Assembly (NCBI GenBank): GCA_902785755.1
Contig: CACZZO010000008.1
Location: forward strand, 1-64,000
DNA: 64,000 nucleotides
Reading direction: 5' to 3'
Source: an uncultured Bacteroidia bacterium
GTDB taxonomy: Bacteria; Bacteroidota; Bacteroidia; Bacteroidales; F082
Positions 45,896 to 54,558 of this stretch are shown here, in pieces. The position numbers and the translations under genes were made by a program. Under the pieces are notes generated by a model. That model saw only the letters and a program-made list of their open reading frames with translations, did no database searches and was not told the DNA's origin. Position 1 is the stretch's first letter; every line of letters begins with the position of its first letter.

Positions 45896-46047
45896 ATGAA
45901 ACTCCCCATCAACATAGAGGAACTGCTCTGCGGTCGCGCCGTGGAAGGCGAGCGGATGACTCGCATCATTACAGCAACCGCCGTTTAGGCGAGTTTTTGA
46001 AAGAACTTGACCTCACCGAAGGCCGCGCCACGGGAATTGCACTAAAA
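45896..46047 (+). pseudogene. Internally deleted AlbA_2/divergent-AAA_4-type ATP-binding protein
   Basis: ATG at 45896 begins MKLPINIEELLCGRAVEGER, the typical N-terminus of AlbA_2/AAA_4 transcriptional-regulator-like proteins. After ~21 codons the match jumps, in another frame, to YSNRRLGEFLKELDLTEGRA, a typical near-C-terminal block of the same family. The ~300-400 residues between are missing and a TAG follows at 45986. Confidence 0.7.
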
Positions 46048-46059
46048 AAGACTGTTTCG

Positions 46060-46380
46060 TCACCAGAGGGCGACTCGGCCCAATGAGCCGAGGTCGAGGC
46101 TTGCGGATTTCGCGCCGAGGGCTTTCAGCACGCGGCTGATGGTGGTGAAGGTTGCGGCACGGCCACTCTCTATTTTCGATATTTGCGCCTCGCCGACCCC
46201 TATCCTTTCCCCGAGTTCCTTTTGGGTAAGGTTCTGCGCCTTGCGCGCTTCCTTGACTTTCTCGCCAAGCCGCCACGCTTCAATCCGTTCTTTTGCTTCG
46301 GCCTCAAACTGATCCCTTTCCGTGGTTCCGACTGGGCCAAGGTCTTTTTCAATCATTTGGTCAAGAGTTGTGTAATCCAT
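46060..46380 (-). CDS. higA: HigA-type antitoxin (XRE helix-turn-helix)
   Basis: 106 residues with the HTH ARKAQNLTQKELGERIGVGE. Start MDYTTLDQMIEKD at 46380, 11 bp after the toxin stop, the toxin-first order of HigBA. Expected to neutralise HigB and repress the operon. Confidence 0.88.
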   Translation of the reverse strand: MDYTTLDQMIEKDLGPVGTTERDQFEAEAKERIEAWRLGEKVKEARKAQNLTQKELGERIGVGEAQISKIESGRAATFTTISRVLKALGAKSASLDLGSLGRVALW

Positions 46381-46391
46381 AATGAACGGTT

Positions 46392-46715
46392 TTATTGGTT
46401 GAAATACTTGTTCTTGATATTGACAGCCTTCTTGATTTCTTTTTGAGGAGTTTTCTGTGATTTCTTCACTATACCGTGCGTGGCCACAATTAAGGTTTCG
46501 TTGCGGGTGTCCCAAAAGGCGAACAACCTGTATTCGATTCTCCTGTGTGCCGTCCTAATTTCCCAAATATCGTTCTTCCGGTCAATTTTCTTGAAAACGC
46601 GGTCGTCCTTCTCTCCGCTTTCAATAAACCTTGCGTCCGAGTAGATTTTCCTTTTCGCATCGGCATCAAGGGTGTTTATGAAATCCTTTGCCTCTTGTAG
46701 AAATACGACTTTCAT
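46392..46715 (-). CDS. higB: HigB-type RelE/ParE-superfamily toxin
   Basis: 107 residues: MKVVFLQEAKDFINTLDADA, WEIRTAHRRIEYRLFAFWD and VATHGIVKKSQKTPQKEI, the pattern of phage-derived Gp49-like HigB mRNA interferases. A TATATTTG box is at 46744-46751. The pair lies between direct repeats C and D. Confidence 0.88.
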   Translation of the reverse strand: MKVVFLQEAKDFINTLDADAKRKIYSDARFIESGEKDDRVFKKIDRKNDIWEIRTAHRRIEYRLFAFWDTRNETLIVATHGIVKKSQKTPQKEIKKAVNIKNKYFNQ

Positions 46716-46743
46716 TTGTGATGTTGGGTTCTCAAATACGCTG

Positions 46744-46751
46744 CAAATATA
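46744..46751 (-). promoter_or_regulatory. Putative -7 box for higBA
   Basis: Minus-strand TATATTTG, 28 bp upstream of the higB ATG. Confidence 0.5.
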
Positions 46752-46820
46752 CGTAACTTTCCTAAATTGGCAAGTTTTTGGTGCTATTTTTATGACAATT
46801 TTGCTCCCGAATCGACTATT

Positions 46821-46879
46821 ATCTCAAAAACTTTGATTAAATTTACGGCGAAAATTTTGACGAAAAACTAATCAAAGTA
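46821..46879 (+). promoter_or_regulatory. Conserved element D and inverted repeat upstream of dnaE2
   Basis: Element D (46821-46860) directly precedes the dnaE2-like gene. It contains CTTTGATTA (46831-46839), whose perfect complement TAATCAAAG is at 46869-46877; the arms flank an AAATTTTG -7-like box at 46852-46859. Candidate operator for the S24 regulator. Confidence 0.5.
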
Positions 46880-46881
46880 TT

Positions 46882-49800
46882 GTGCTGATCGCGGTTCATT
46901 CATATAACAGCCTGTGCTACGGGACGATGCCGATTGCGGAATTGGTCACGAAGGCCGCCGCGATGGGCTATTCCGTCTTGCCTTTGACCGATATCAACAC
47001 GACGATGGGCGTGGCCGATTTCGTGGTGGAATGTCGGCGGAAGGGCGTGCGGCCCGTTGTGGGCGTGGAGGTGCGCAACGGCAACGAACTGCTCTATGTG
47101 GCCTTGGCCAAAAACAACACAGGCTTCGCCGAACTGAACCGTTTCCTGACGCAACACAACCTCACAAAACAACCTTTTCCCGAAACCGCGCCCGATTGGG
47201 AACAGGTTTTTGTGATTTATCCCTTCGGAAAACGGAAACCTAATGCGTTGAAAGAGAACGAATTTCTCGGTGTGCGTTTCTCCCAACTGACCAAATTGTA
47301 CAACTGCGAATCCTTTGAAAAGTTGGTCGCGATGCAACCTATCACCTTCGCCGAGGCCGACGATTTCCAACTGCATCAAAGCCTGCGCGCTATTGACGAA
47401 AATGTGCTGATTTCGCGCCTCGAACCATCCGCTTGTGCCGCTCACGACGAGATTCTCTTGCCCGCCGAAAGGCTGAAAACCACTTTTGCGCTCTATCCGC
47501 AACTCATTGAAAATGCGGAGCGTATCTTGGACGAGTGCGAGATCGACCTGGACAACAGCGTGAAAAACAAGCGCACTTTCACGGGCAATGTTTATGACGA
47601 CCGCGAACTGCTTCGTAAACTGGCTTTTGACGGGATGGCGTACCGTTACGGCCTGCATGACAAAACCGCCTACCGCCGCATTGAGAATGAGTTGGACATC
47701 ATCGAGCGGATGGGCTTTTGCGCCTATTTCCTCATCGCTTGGGACATCGTGCGCTTCGCAATGTCGCAGGGATTTTACCACGTCGGGCGGGGCAGCGGGG
47801 CCAATAGCGTTGTGGCTTACTGCCTGAAAATCACCGATGTGGACCCGATTGAGTTGGACTTGTATTTTGAGCGTTTCCTCAACCCCAAACGGAGCAGTCC
47901 GCCCGACTTCGACCTCGATTTCTCGTGGCGCGACCGCGACAAGGTCATCGAACACATCTTTGAGAAATACGGTCGGGAGCACGTGGCTTTGCTCGGCGCG
48001 ACGGTCACTTTCCAAAGCAATTCGCTGTGTCGCGAGTTGGGCAAGGTGTTCGGCTTGCCCAAGGGCGAGATTGACCAGATGGAGCGCAATCCCGAGGCTT
48101 TTGCCCGACAGAGCGTCATCGGGCAGCAGATTTTGGCCATTTCGGAGCGACTCAAGGATTTCCCGCGCCAGCGTTCCATCCACGCGGGCGGCGTGCTGAT
48201 TACGGAAGAACCCATCACCAATTTTGCCGCCCTCGACCTGCCGCCCAAAGGCTTCCCGACCACGCAATACGATATGTATTCCGCCGAGAAATTGGGCTTT
48301 GAGAAAATCGACATTTTGAGCCAGCGGGGCATTGCCCACATCCGTGACGCGGTGGAAATGGTGGAACAAAATCGCGGCTTGCGCATTGACATTCACCAGA
48401 TTAACGCGCTGAAACAAGACGAACTGATTCGCCGCCAGCTGCTCAAGGCCGAGACTTGCGGCTGTTTTTACATCGAGAGTCCAGGAATGCGCGGTCTGTT
48501 GCGCAAATTGCGTTGCAGCGACTACAAAACCTTGGTTGCGGCCAGTTCCATCATTCGTCCGGGCGTGGCCAAGTCGGGGATGATGCGCGAATACATCAAT
48601 CGTTTCCATCATCCTGATACTGTGGATTATAAGCACCCCGTTTTGAAGGAACTTTTGGCCGAGACATACGGCGTGATGATTTACCAAGAGGATGTTTTGA
48701 AAGTCGGGCATTATTTTGCGGGTTTGGATTTGGCCGAAGCCGATGTGCTGCGCCGAATGATGGGCCACAAAATGCGCGACAAGACTGAATTTGAGGAAGT
48801 TAAAAACAGATTTTTCGGCAATTGCAAGGCCAAAGGCTATCCTGATGTCTTGGTGAGCGAACTTTGGCGGCAGATAGAGTCGTTTTCGGGGTATTCCTTC
48901 TCGAAGGCACATTCTGCTTCATACGCCGTTGAAAGTTACCAAAGCCTCTACCTGAAAAGCCACTATCCACTTGAGTTTCAGGTGGCTGTGATCAACAATT
49001 TCGGCGGATTTTACCAGACTTGGTTTTACTTCAACGAGGCGCGGCGTATGGGCGCGAAAATCCATCTGCCTTGCGTCAATCGCAGCGAGTATTTGACCAC
49101 CTTGAACGGTCGGACGGTTTTTATGGGTTTTGTTCATCTGCAAGGCATTGAACAACAGTTTGTTGAGCGTTTCATCGCCGAGCGCAAGGCTCACGGGCCA
49201 TTCGCCGATTTGGACGACTTCGTTTCGAGGGTGCCGTTTTCGTTGGAGCAACTCGTTTTGCTCATTCGTGGCGGCGCATTCGACTTCACGCGAAAGCCCA
49301 AGGCCGAACTGCTGTGGCAGGCGCATCTCCACAAAAGCGACGGCAAAAAAGAGCAGCCCGAAACGCTTTTCCAACTTGAAAACCAGCATTTTGAGTTCCC
49401 CGATTTCACGGCCAACGTTTTGCAAAACGCCTACGACGAGATTGAACTTTACGGTTTTCCCGTCACCTTGACTTGGTTCGATATGCTGAAAACCAAGTTT
49501 CGGGGCGAGTTGATGGCTTCGCAGATGCTGAATTTCGTTGGAAGTCGCTATCGGATGTTGGGCAAGTTGGTGACAATCAAGTATGTGCGCACCTGCAAAG
49601 GCGACACGATGGCTCTCGCCACCTTCGTCGATGCTACGGGCGAGGCCTTTGACACGGTTCATTTCCCGCAAACCCTGAAGCAATGGCCCTTCCAAGGCGA
49701 CGGAGTGTATCTGCTTTTGGGCAAAGTGACGGAAGAATTCGGGCAGGCTTCTTTGCAGGTGGAGAAAATGGAGAGAATGGGGTATAAGATGTTGCAATAA
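46882..49800 (+). CDS. dnaE2: Short DNA polymerase III alpha subunit, DnaE2/ImuC-like
   Basis: 972 residues from GTG at 46882. PHP domain with a degraded metal site (VHSYNSLCYGTM), polymerase catalytic aspartates in PPDFDLDFSWRD after VGRGSGANSVVAYCL, RSIHAGGVLI and a C-terminal OB-fold region. Much shorter than replicative DnaE (~1200). With the S24 regulator and dinB it resembles an imuA-imuB-dnaE2-type mutasome set, though separated from dinB by ~5.8 kb of accessory genes. Sequence upstream is shared with dinB. Confidence 0.87.
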   Translation: MLIAVHSYNSLCYGTMPIAELVTKAAAMGYSVLPLTDINTTMGVADFVVECRRKGVRPVVGVEVRNGNELLYVALAKNNTGFAELNRFLTQHNLTKQPFPETAPDWEQVFVIYPFGKRKPNALKENEFLGVRFSQLTKLYNCESFEKLVAMQPITFAEADDFQLHQSLRAIDENVLISRLEPSACAAHDEILLPAERLKTTFALYPQLIENAERILDECEIDLDNSVKNKRTFTGNVYDDRELLRKLAFDGMAYRYGLHDKTAYRRIENELDIIERMGFCAYFLIAWDIVRFAMSQGFYHVGRGSGANSVVAYCLKITDVDPIELDLYFERFLNPKRSSPPDFDLDFSWRDRDKVIEHIFEKYGREHVALLGATVTFQSNSLCRELGKVFGLPKGEIDQMERNPEAFARQSVIGQQILAISERLKDFPRQRSIHAGGVLITEEPITNFAALDLPPKGFPTTQYDMYSAEKLGFEKIDILSQRGIAHIRDAVEMVEQNRGLRIDIHQINALKQDELIRRQLLKAETCGCFYIESPGMRGLLRKLRCSDYKTLVAASSIIRPGVAKSGMMREYINRFHHPDTVDYKHPVLKELLAETYGVMIYQEDVLKVGHYFAGLDLAEADVLRRMMGHKMRDKTEFEEVKNRFFGNCKAKGYPDVLVSELWRQIESFSGYSFSKAHSASYAVESYQSLYLKSHYPLEFQVAVINNFGGFYQTWFYFNEARRMGAKIHLPCVNRSEYLTTLNGRTVFMGFVHLQGIEQQFVERFIAERKAHGPFADLDDFVSRVPFSLEQLVLLIRGGAFDFTRKPKAELLWQAHLHKSDGKKEQPETLFQLENQHFEFPDFTANVLQNAYDEIELYGFPVTLTWFDMLKTKFRGELMASQMLNFVGSRYRMLGKLVTIKYVRTCKGDTMALATFVDATGEAFDTVHFPQTLKQWPFQGDGVYLLLGKVTEEFGQASLQVEKMERMGYKMLQ

Positions 49801-49813
49801 AGGAAAGTTTGTG

Positions 49814-49821
49814 TATTTTTG
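49814..49821 (+). promoter_or_regulatory. Putative -7 box for the antitoxin-PIN-ligase operon
   Basis: TATTTTTG, 26 bp upstream of the ATG at 49848. Confidence 0.5.
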
Positions 49822-49847
49822 CAGTTGAAAACTAAAAGAGAATAGAT

Positions 49848-50120
49848 ATGAATGCAATTTCGATGAACAATTTGTGGAACTACCTGCAAGGGCTTTCCTT
49901 GTCGGCAAGCAACCAACGATGGTTGGCTGAGAGATTGTTGGAAAACTCCACAAAAGAGAGTGCTGTTGTGGGAATGCAGAAAAAGAAGTTGGTGTTTCCA
50001 AAAATCGAGAAGGAGTTTGAAGTTTCACAGGAAGTGCTTGACATGGTTTGCGGCACATTGCCTGAGGATTTCGACTTCGACAAGGAAATGGAAATAATGT
50101 GGGAGGAGATGGCTCAATGA
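49848..50120 (+). CDS. Putative antitoxin of a PIN-domain toxin
   Basis: 90 residues. The first third (NNLWNYLQGLSLSASNQRWLAERL) resembles the helical N-termini of small antitoxins and the rest is acidic (LPEDFDFDKEMEIMWEEMAQ). Its TGA overlaps the ATG of the PIN gene (50117-50120), the usual antitoxin-toxin coupling. Confidence 0.72.
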   Translation: MNAISMNNLWNYLQGLSLSASNQRWLAERLLENSTKESAVVGMQKKKLVFPKIEKEFEVSQEVLDMVCGTLPEDFDFDKEMEIMWEEMAQ

Positions 50121-50530
50121 GAGTGTTTGTCGATACCAATGTTGTCGTCGATTTCTTAGGCAAGCGAGAGCCTTTCTTTAATGATGCCGCAATGCTTGTT
50201 GAAATGGGAAAGTTAGGAAAGATTGACATGATTGTTTCTTCTTTGACCATTGTGAATTGTGCCTATATCCTAAGAAAACAGTTCTCAAATGAAATTATGC
50301 TTGGCAAAATTGAGAATTTCTGTCAAATATTGAAAATAAGTCCTATTGACAAAAGCGTGATTCTGAAGGCTATCTCACTACGGCTTCCTGATTTCGAAGA
50401 CACCGTGCAATATCTTTCAGCATTGTTTTACAAACCTGATGTAATCGTCACTCGCGACAAAAAAGGGTTTATAAATACGGACATGATAGTTATGACACCT
50501 GCCGAGTTTATTGCTGAATGTAAAAAATAG
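50117..50530 (+). CDS. PIN-domain ribonuclease, probable toxin
   Basis: 137 residues: MRVFVDTNVVVDFL (first catalytic Asp), PDFEDTVQYLSAL and DVIVTRDKKGF (later acidic residues) define a PIN domain. Overlaps the antitoxin start-stop and is followed after 4 bp by an RNA ligase gene. Likely cleaves tRNA or other RNA; target unknown. Confidence 0.83.
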   Translation: MRVFVDTNVVVDFLGKREPFFNDAAMLVEMGKLGKIDMIVSSLTIVNCAYILRKQFSNEIMLGKIENFCQILKISPIDKSVILKAISLRLPDFEDTVQYLSALFYKPDVIVTRDKKGFINTDMIVMTPAEFIAECKK

Positions 50531-50534
50531 TGTT

Positions 50535-52136
50535 ATGGAAAACAAAACAGAAAAACGTCTCTTCACTGCAAGTGAATACATGAAAGAGGAATATTGCGCA
50601 AAGATTGTGCGCATCGGCGAGATGAAACCCATCGAAGGCTCTGACTTCCTCGTGCAGACCTTTGTGGACGGCTTCAGCATCGTGGTCTCGAAAGGACAGT
50701 TCATGGTGGGCGAGCCGGTGATTTATTGCATGAACGAAACCGCGCTCAACAAGGAGTTTCTTGCCGCCAACAACCAGTTTGAACTCGGCCTTGCCGAACT
50801 CAACGCCAACGCTGCCGAAGTGCTCAAACTGAAGGAGGAAGGCAACATCGACGAGGCCAAGAAACTCGTGGGCTTCTTCAACAAGCACGGGCGCGTCAAG
50901 CTCATCAAACTGCGCGGCTGCCCGTCGTATGGCTGCATATTCAAGAAGGAGTCGCTGGTGCGCTGGAAGAAGAAACTGGCCGACGAAGACCTCGAAAGCT
51001 ATTTCACCACCGACGAGAACGGCATTGAGCACCCGTTTTCGTTCGACACGATTGCGGGCGAACTGTTCGCGGAGGCCTACGTCCCGCCCATCCAGTTCCC
51101 GAAAACCAAGCGCGAACTGCGCCGCGACCGTGGCATCAAACGCTTCAAGCGCATCATTCCGGGCGAGTTTTTGCTGCACTACGACACCGCGCAACTGCAA
51201 AGCAGCCTCTGGCGTTTCGAACCATCGACGAAAGTCACCATCAGCGTCAAGATGCACGGAACCAGCGTAATCATCGGCAACGTTCTTACTCGAATCCCCA
51301 AGCCGATGACTTCAGCCGAACAGTGGTTCAACAAAAAGGTGAAGAAGGAAATCAAACATTTGGGCAAGCAGAAAGTGAACCCTTATTGGGGCAAAACGAA
51401 ACAAGAAAAGCAGTCGAAGGTGTTGAATGAAAAGAAAATAGAAGATTTCAAAATCGACTACGGCCCAGTGTTTTCGTCGCGCACGGTTATCAAGAACCAG
51501 TACGACTCGAAATACGGCGGGCTGACGGCGGGCTTTTATGGCCAGGACATCTGGACGGAGTACGGCAACCTGATTTTCAAGTATTTGGACAAAGGAATGA
51601 CACTCTACGGCGAGATTTGTGGCTACCTCACCCAGTCGGACAGCATGATTCAGGGCGGCTACGACTACCGCTGCGACCACGGCCAAAACTTCCTCATGCC
51701 TTACCGCATCACCGTGAAGCCCGAAAACGGCAAGAAGGAGGAGTGGAACGTGCAGCAGGTCCACGACTGGACTGTGAAACTGATGAACGAGCATCCCGAA
51801 ATCGCCAACCGCCTGAAACCCATACCGATACTCTATCACGGCACGGTGGCCAACCTTTATCCTGACTTGCCCGAGGGCAGCGACTTTGGCATGGCTTTCC
51901 TTGAACACCTGCAAAACGACACGGAGCGTTTCGGCATGGAGAAAAACGAGCCGTTTTGTAAGAACAAGGTGCCGCGCGAGGGCGTTTGCATCCGCATCGA
52001 CGACGACCCCGTGGCCGAGTGCTTCAAGTTGAAGACCTTCGCTTTCTTGAAGAAGGAACAGGGCGAAATCGACGCGGGCACGGTCAATATCGAGATGCAG
52101 GATGCTTACGCGAACATCACGGGCGACGCAAATTGA
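50535..52136 (+). CDS. RNA ligase family protein with N-terminal OB-like domain
   Basis: 533 residues. N-terminal OB-like region (~15-130, AKIVRIGEMKPIEGSDFLVQ ... VKLIKLRGCPSYGC). Adenylyltransferase core: motif I SVKMHGTSVIIG with the adenylated Lys at 239, motif III LYGEICGYL, motif IV EGVCIRID, motif V FKLKTFAFLKK. Joins RNA ends using ATP. Starts 4 bp after the PIN toxin stop, so probably in one operon with it. Confidence 0.85.
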   Translation: MENKTEKRLFTASEYMKEEYCAKIVRIGEMKPIEGSDFLVQTFVDGFSIVVSKGQFMVGEPVIYCMNETALNKEFLAANNQFELGLAELNANAAEVLKLKEEGNIDEAKKLVGFFNKHGRVKLIKLRGCPSYGCIFKKESLVRWKKKLADEDLESYFTTDENGIEHPFSFDTIAGELFAEAYVPPIQFPKTKRELRRDRGIKRFKRIIPGEFLLHYDTAQLQSSLWRFEPSTKVTISVKMHGTSVIIGNVLTRIPKPMTSAEQWFNKKVKKEIKHLGKQKVNPYWGKTKQEKQSKVLNEKKIEDFKIDYGPVFSSRTVIKNQYDSKYGGLTAGFYGQDIWTEYGNLIFKYLDKGMTLYGEICGYLTQSDSMIQGGYDYRCDHGQNFLMPYRITVKPENGKKEEWNVQQVHDWTVKLMNEHPEIANRLKPIPILYHGTVANLYPDLPEGSDFGMAFLEHLQNDTERFGMEKNEPFCKNKVPREGVCIRIDDDPVAECFKLKTFAFLKKEQGEIDAGTVNIEMQDAYANITGDAN

Positions 52137-52186
52137 GTTTTTGTTCGAGTTGCTTGAAAATCCAAGCGACGAAACCTAATGTTTTG

Positions 52187-52194
52187 TATTTTTG
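52187..52194 (+). promoter_or_regulatory. Putative -7 box for the TonB receptor operon
   Basis: TATTTTTG, 16 bp upstream of the ATG at 52211. Confidence 0.5.
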
Positions 52195-52210
52195 CACAAA
52201 TTTTTTCACG

Positions 52211-54556
52211 ATGCAAAAAAGACTGTTATTATCTTTTGTTTGCCTTTTAGGGTTGATAACCAATGTTTTAGCCCAAAGTAAAGGTGTGGTTTCGGGAACG
52301 GTTCGCGACGAGGATTCAGGCGAAACCTTGATTGGCGTTTCCATTTATGAGGAGAAACTGCAATTGGGCACCACGACCGACGAGAAAGGTCGCTACGAAC
52401 TGGAATTGCCTTTCGGCGAACATACGCTGCGCGTTTCATACGTCGGCTATAGCACCATCAACAAGAGGGTGAATATCGGGAACAAGCCGGTTACGCTCAA
52501 CTTGAAGTTGGAGTCGGAGCAGAAAAAACTCTCCGAAGTGGAGGTAACCAGCGAGCGCAAGGACCGCAATGTGACCGCAATGGCGATGAGCGTGCAAACC
52601 TTGGACATGATTACCATCAAGAAAATCCCTGCGCTGATGGGCGAGGTGGATGTTATCAAGAGCATTACGCTGCTGCCAGGTGTGCAGTCGGCCTCGGAAG
52701 GCTCGTCGGGTTTCAGTGTGCGCGGCGGCGCCACCGACCAGAACCTCATCCTTTTGGACGGTGCCCCCATTTACAACGCCTCCCATTTCCTTGGGTTCTT
52801 CTCGGTTTTCAACAACGATGCGGTGAAGGATGCCACGCTTTACAAAGGTGATATTCCCGCCAATTTCGGTGGTCGTCTTTCCTCCGTTCTTGATGTGGCG
52901 GTGAAAGACGACATGCCCAAACGTTTTTCCTTGCAAGGTGGCATCGGATTGGTTACGAGCCGATTAATGCTCGAAACCCCGCTTTTCGACCACAAGACCT
53001 CGGTGCTGCTGGCTGGTCGTAGGACATACGCGGGACTCGTTTTGCCTTTCCTTGGCGAAGACCTGAACAAGTCGAGAATCAACTTCTACGATATCAATGC
53101 CAAGGTGACCCAGTCGTTGGGCAAAAACGACCGCTTGTTCCTTTCGTTCTACAACGGCCATGATGAGTTCAACATGCAGCAAATGATTGGCTTGGGCTAC
53201 GGAAACACGAGTGCCACTTTGCGCTGGAGCCATATTTTTTCCGACAGGTTGACTTCAAACCTTTCGCTGATTGGCTCGCGCTACCGTTATAGTATTGACG
53301 TGAACTACAGCCCTTACGATTTTGGCATCAAGGCGGGAACCGACGCAGCATCTCTGAATTATGATTTTGCTATGCACTGGAACGACAAGCATGTGTCGAA
53401 GTTTGGCCTGACGACGGGCATCCAGTCCTATTTGCAAGGCGAGATTGACGACCGAGGAGGGGCTTTGTCGCAATACCTTCAGATTGACCAATCGACTTCT
53501 GTGGCACGCAAAGGTTTGGAACACGCCTTGTATTTCACACACGATTACTCACCCACACCCCGCCTGACTTTCCGTGCAGGCTTGAGGCTGTCGTGCTTCC
53601 AGAATATCGGCGAGGAGGATTTCTATCTGTTAGACGATGTAATGTATGTGGTGACTGACACCCTCCACTATGGGAAGGGCGAGGTTTTCAACACCATGAT
53701 TAATCCTGAGCCTCGTGTGGCGGCCAAATTCCAATTGGACGAACATTCATCGGTCAAGGCATCGTATTCGCGCACGGTGCAATATGCTCAAATCGCTTCG
53801 TCGGCCACGGGCGGCCTGCCTTTCGACGTGTGGTTCCCGACCAGCCCCAATGTGAAACCGCAGAAATGCGACCAGTTTGCTCTCGGCTATTTCCGCAATT
53901 TCGGCAACGATGCCATTGAAACTTCCGTGGAGGTGTATTACAAGAACATGCAGAATGTCATCGACTTCAAGGACAATGCCATAACCTTCGGCTACCTCCT
54001 GATTGACGGCCAGTTGCGTGTCGGCAAGGGGCGTTCATACGGGGCGGAATTCCTCATCAGGAAGAATGTGGGTAAGTTCACGGGATGGATTTCCTACACC
54101 TATGCGCGCTCGTTCCGCACCATCAAAGGCATCAGCTACGGGCGGGAATACCGCTCGCCTTACGACCGCCCGCACAATATCGTCATTGTGGGCAGCTATG
54201 AAGTGTCGCCGCGTATCACTTTGGCAGCCAACTGGATTTACAACACGGGCCAGCCTGTGACTTTCCCCTACGGGCAATACACCCTCAATGGCGTGACATA
54301 CGCGGTCTACAACGGCAAGCGTAATGAGAGCCGCTATCCCGACTATCATCGCCTCGATTTGTCGTTCACCTGCAAGTTGGGCAAGTTGGAAAACCGTCGT
54401 TGGCAGCACGAACTGAATGTTTCGGTCTACAATGCCTACGCCCGCCACAACACTTGGGCCATCACTTTCGATCAAGGAAAGAACGGCAGCATCATAACCA
54501 AGAACATGTATCTGTTTTCGGCAGTGCCTTCCATCTCTTACAACTTTAAATATTGA
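52211..54556 (+). CDS. TonB-dependent receptor with carboxypeptidase-regulatory-like N-terminus
   Basis: 781 residues: signal peptide (KRLLLSFVCLLGLITNVLAQ), CarboxypepD_reg-like domain (~20-105, GTVRDEDSGETLIGVSIY), plug domain (ITLLPGVQSASEGSSGFSVRGG; NLILLDGAPIYNASH) and an outer-membrane beta barrel ending in an aromatic residue. This is the class paired with DUF4249 lipoproteins rather than SusD. Transported substrate unknown. Start MQKRLLLSF chosen by signal peptide and promoter. Confidence 0.9.
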   Translation: MQKRLLLSFVCLLGLITNVLAQSKGVVSGTVRDEDSGETLIGVSIYEEKLQLGTTTDEKGRYELELPFGEHTLRVSYVGYSTINKRVNIGNKPVTLNLKLESEQKKLSEVEVTSERKDRNVTAMAMSVQTLDMITIKKIPALMGEVDVIKSITLLPGVQSASEGSSGFSVRGGATDQNLILLDGAPIYNASHFLGFFSVFNNDAVKDATLYKGDIPANFGGRLSSVLDVAVKDDMPKRFSLQGGIGLVTSRLMLETPLFDHKTSVLLAGRRTYAGLVLPFLGEDLNKSRINFYDINAKVTQSLGKNDRLFLSFYNGHDEFNMQQMIGLGYGNTSATLRWSHIFSDRLTSNLSLIGSRYRYSIDVNYSPYDFGIKAGTDAASLNYDFAMHWNDKHVSKFGLTTGIQSYLQGEIDDRGGALSQYLQIDQSTSVARKGLEHALYFTHDYSPTPRLTFRAGLRLSCFQNIGEEDFYLLDDVMYVVTDTLHYGKGEVFNTMINPEPRVAAKFQLDEHSSVKASYSRTVQYAQIASSATGGLPFDVWFPTSPNVKPQKCDQFALGYFRNFGNDAIETSVEVYYKNMQNVIDFKDNAITFGYLLIDGQLRVGKGRSYGAEFLIRKNVGKFTGWISYTYARSFRTIKGISYGREYRSPYDRPHNIVIVGSYEVSPRITLAANWIYNTGQPVTFPYGQYTLNGVTYAVYNGKRNESRYPDYHRLDLSFTCKLGKLENRRWQHELNVSVYNAYARHNTWAITFDQGKNGSIITKNMYLFSAVPSISYNFKY

Positions 54557-54558
54557 AT

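Noticed and set aside
46900..48912. 670-residue open frame antisense to dnaE2
   Set aside because: It mirrors the codon pattern of the strongly supported polymerase gene, has low-complexity His/Gln/Val-rich text and no domain.
48919..50250. 443-residue antisense frame over the dnaE2 end and antitoxin/PIN genes
   Set aside because: Overlaps well-supported genes on the other strand and shows no recognisable family.
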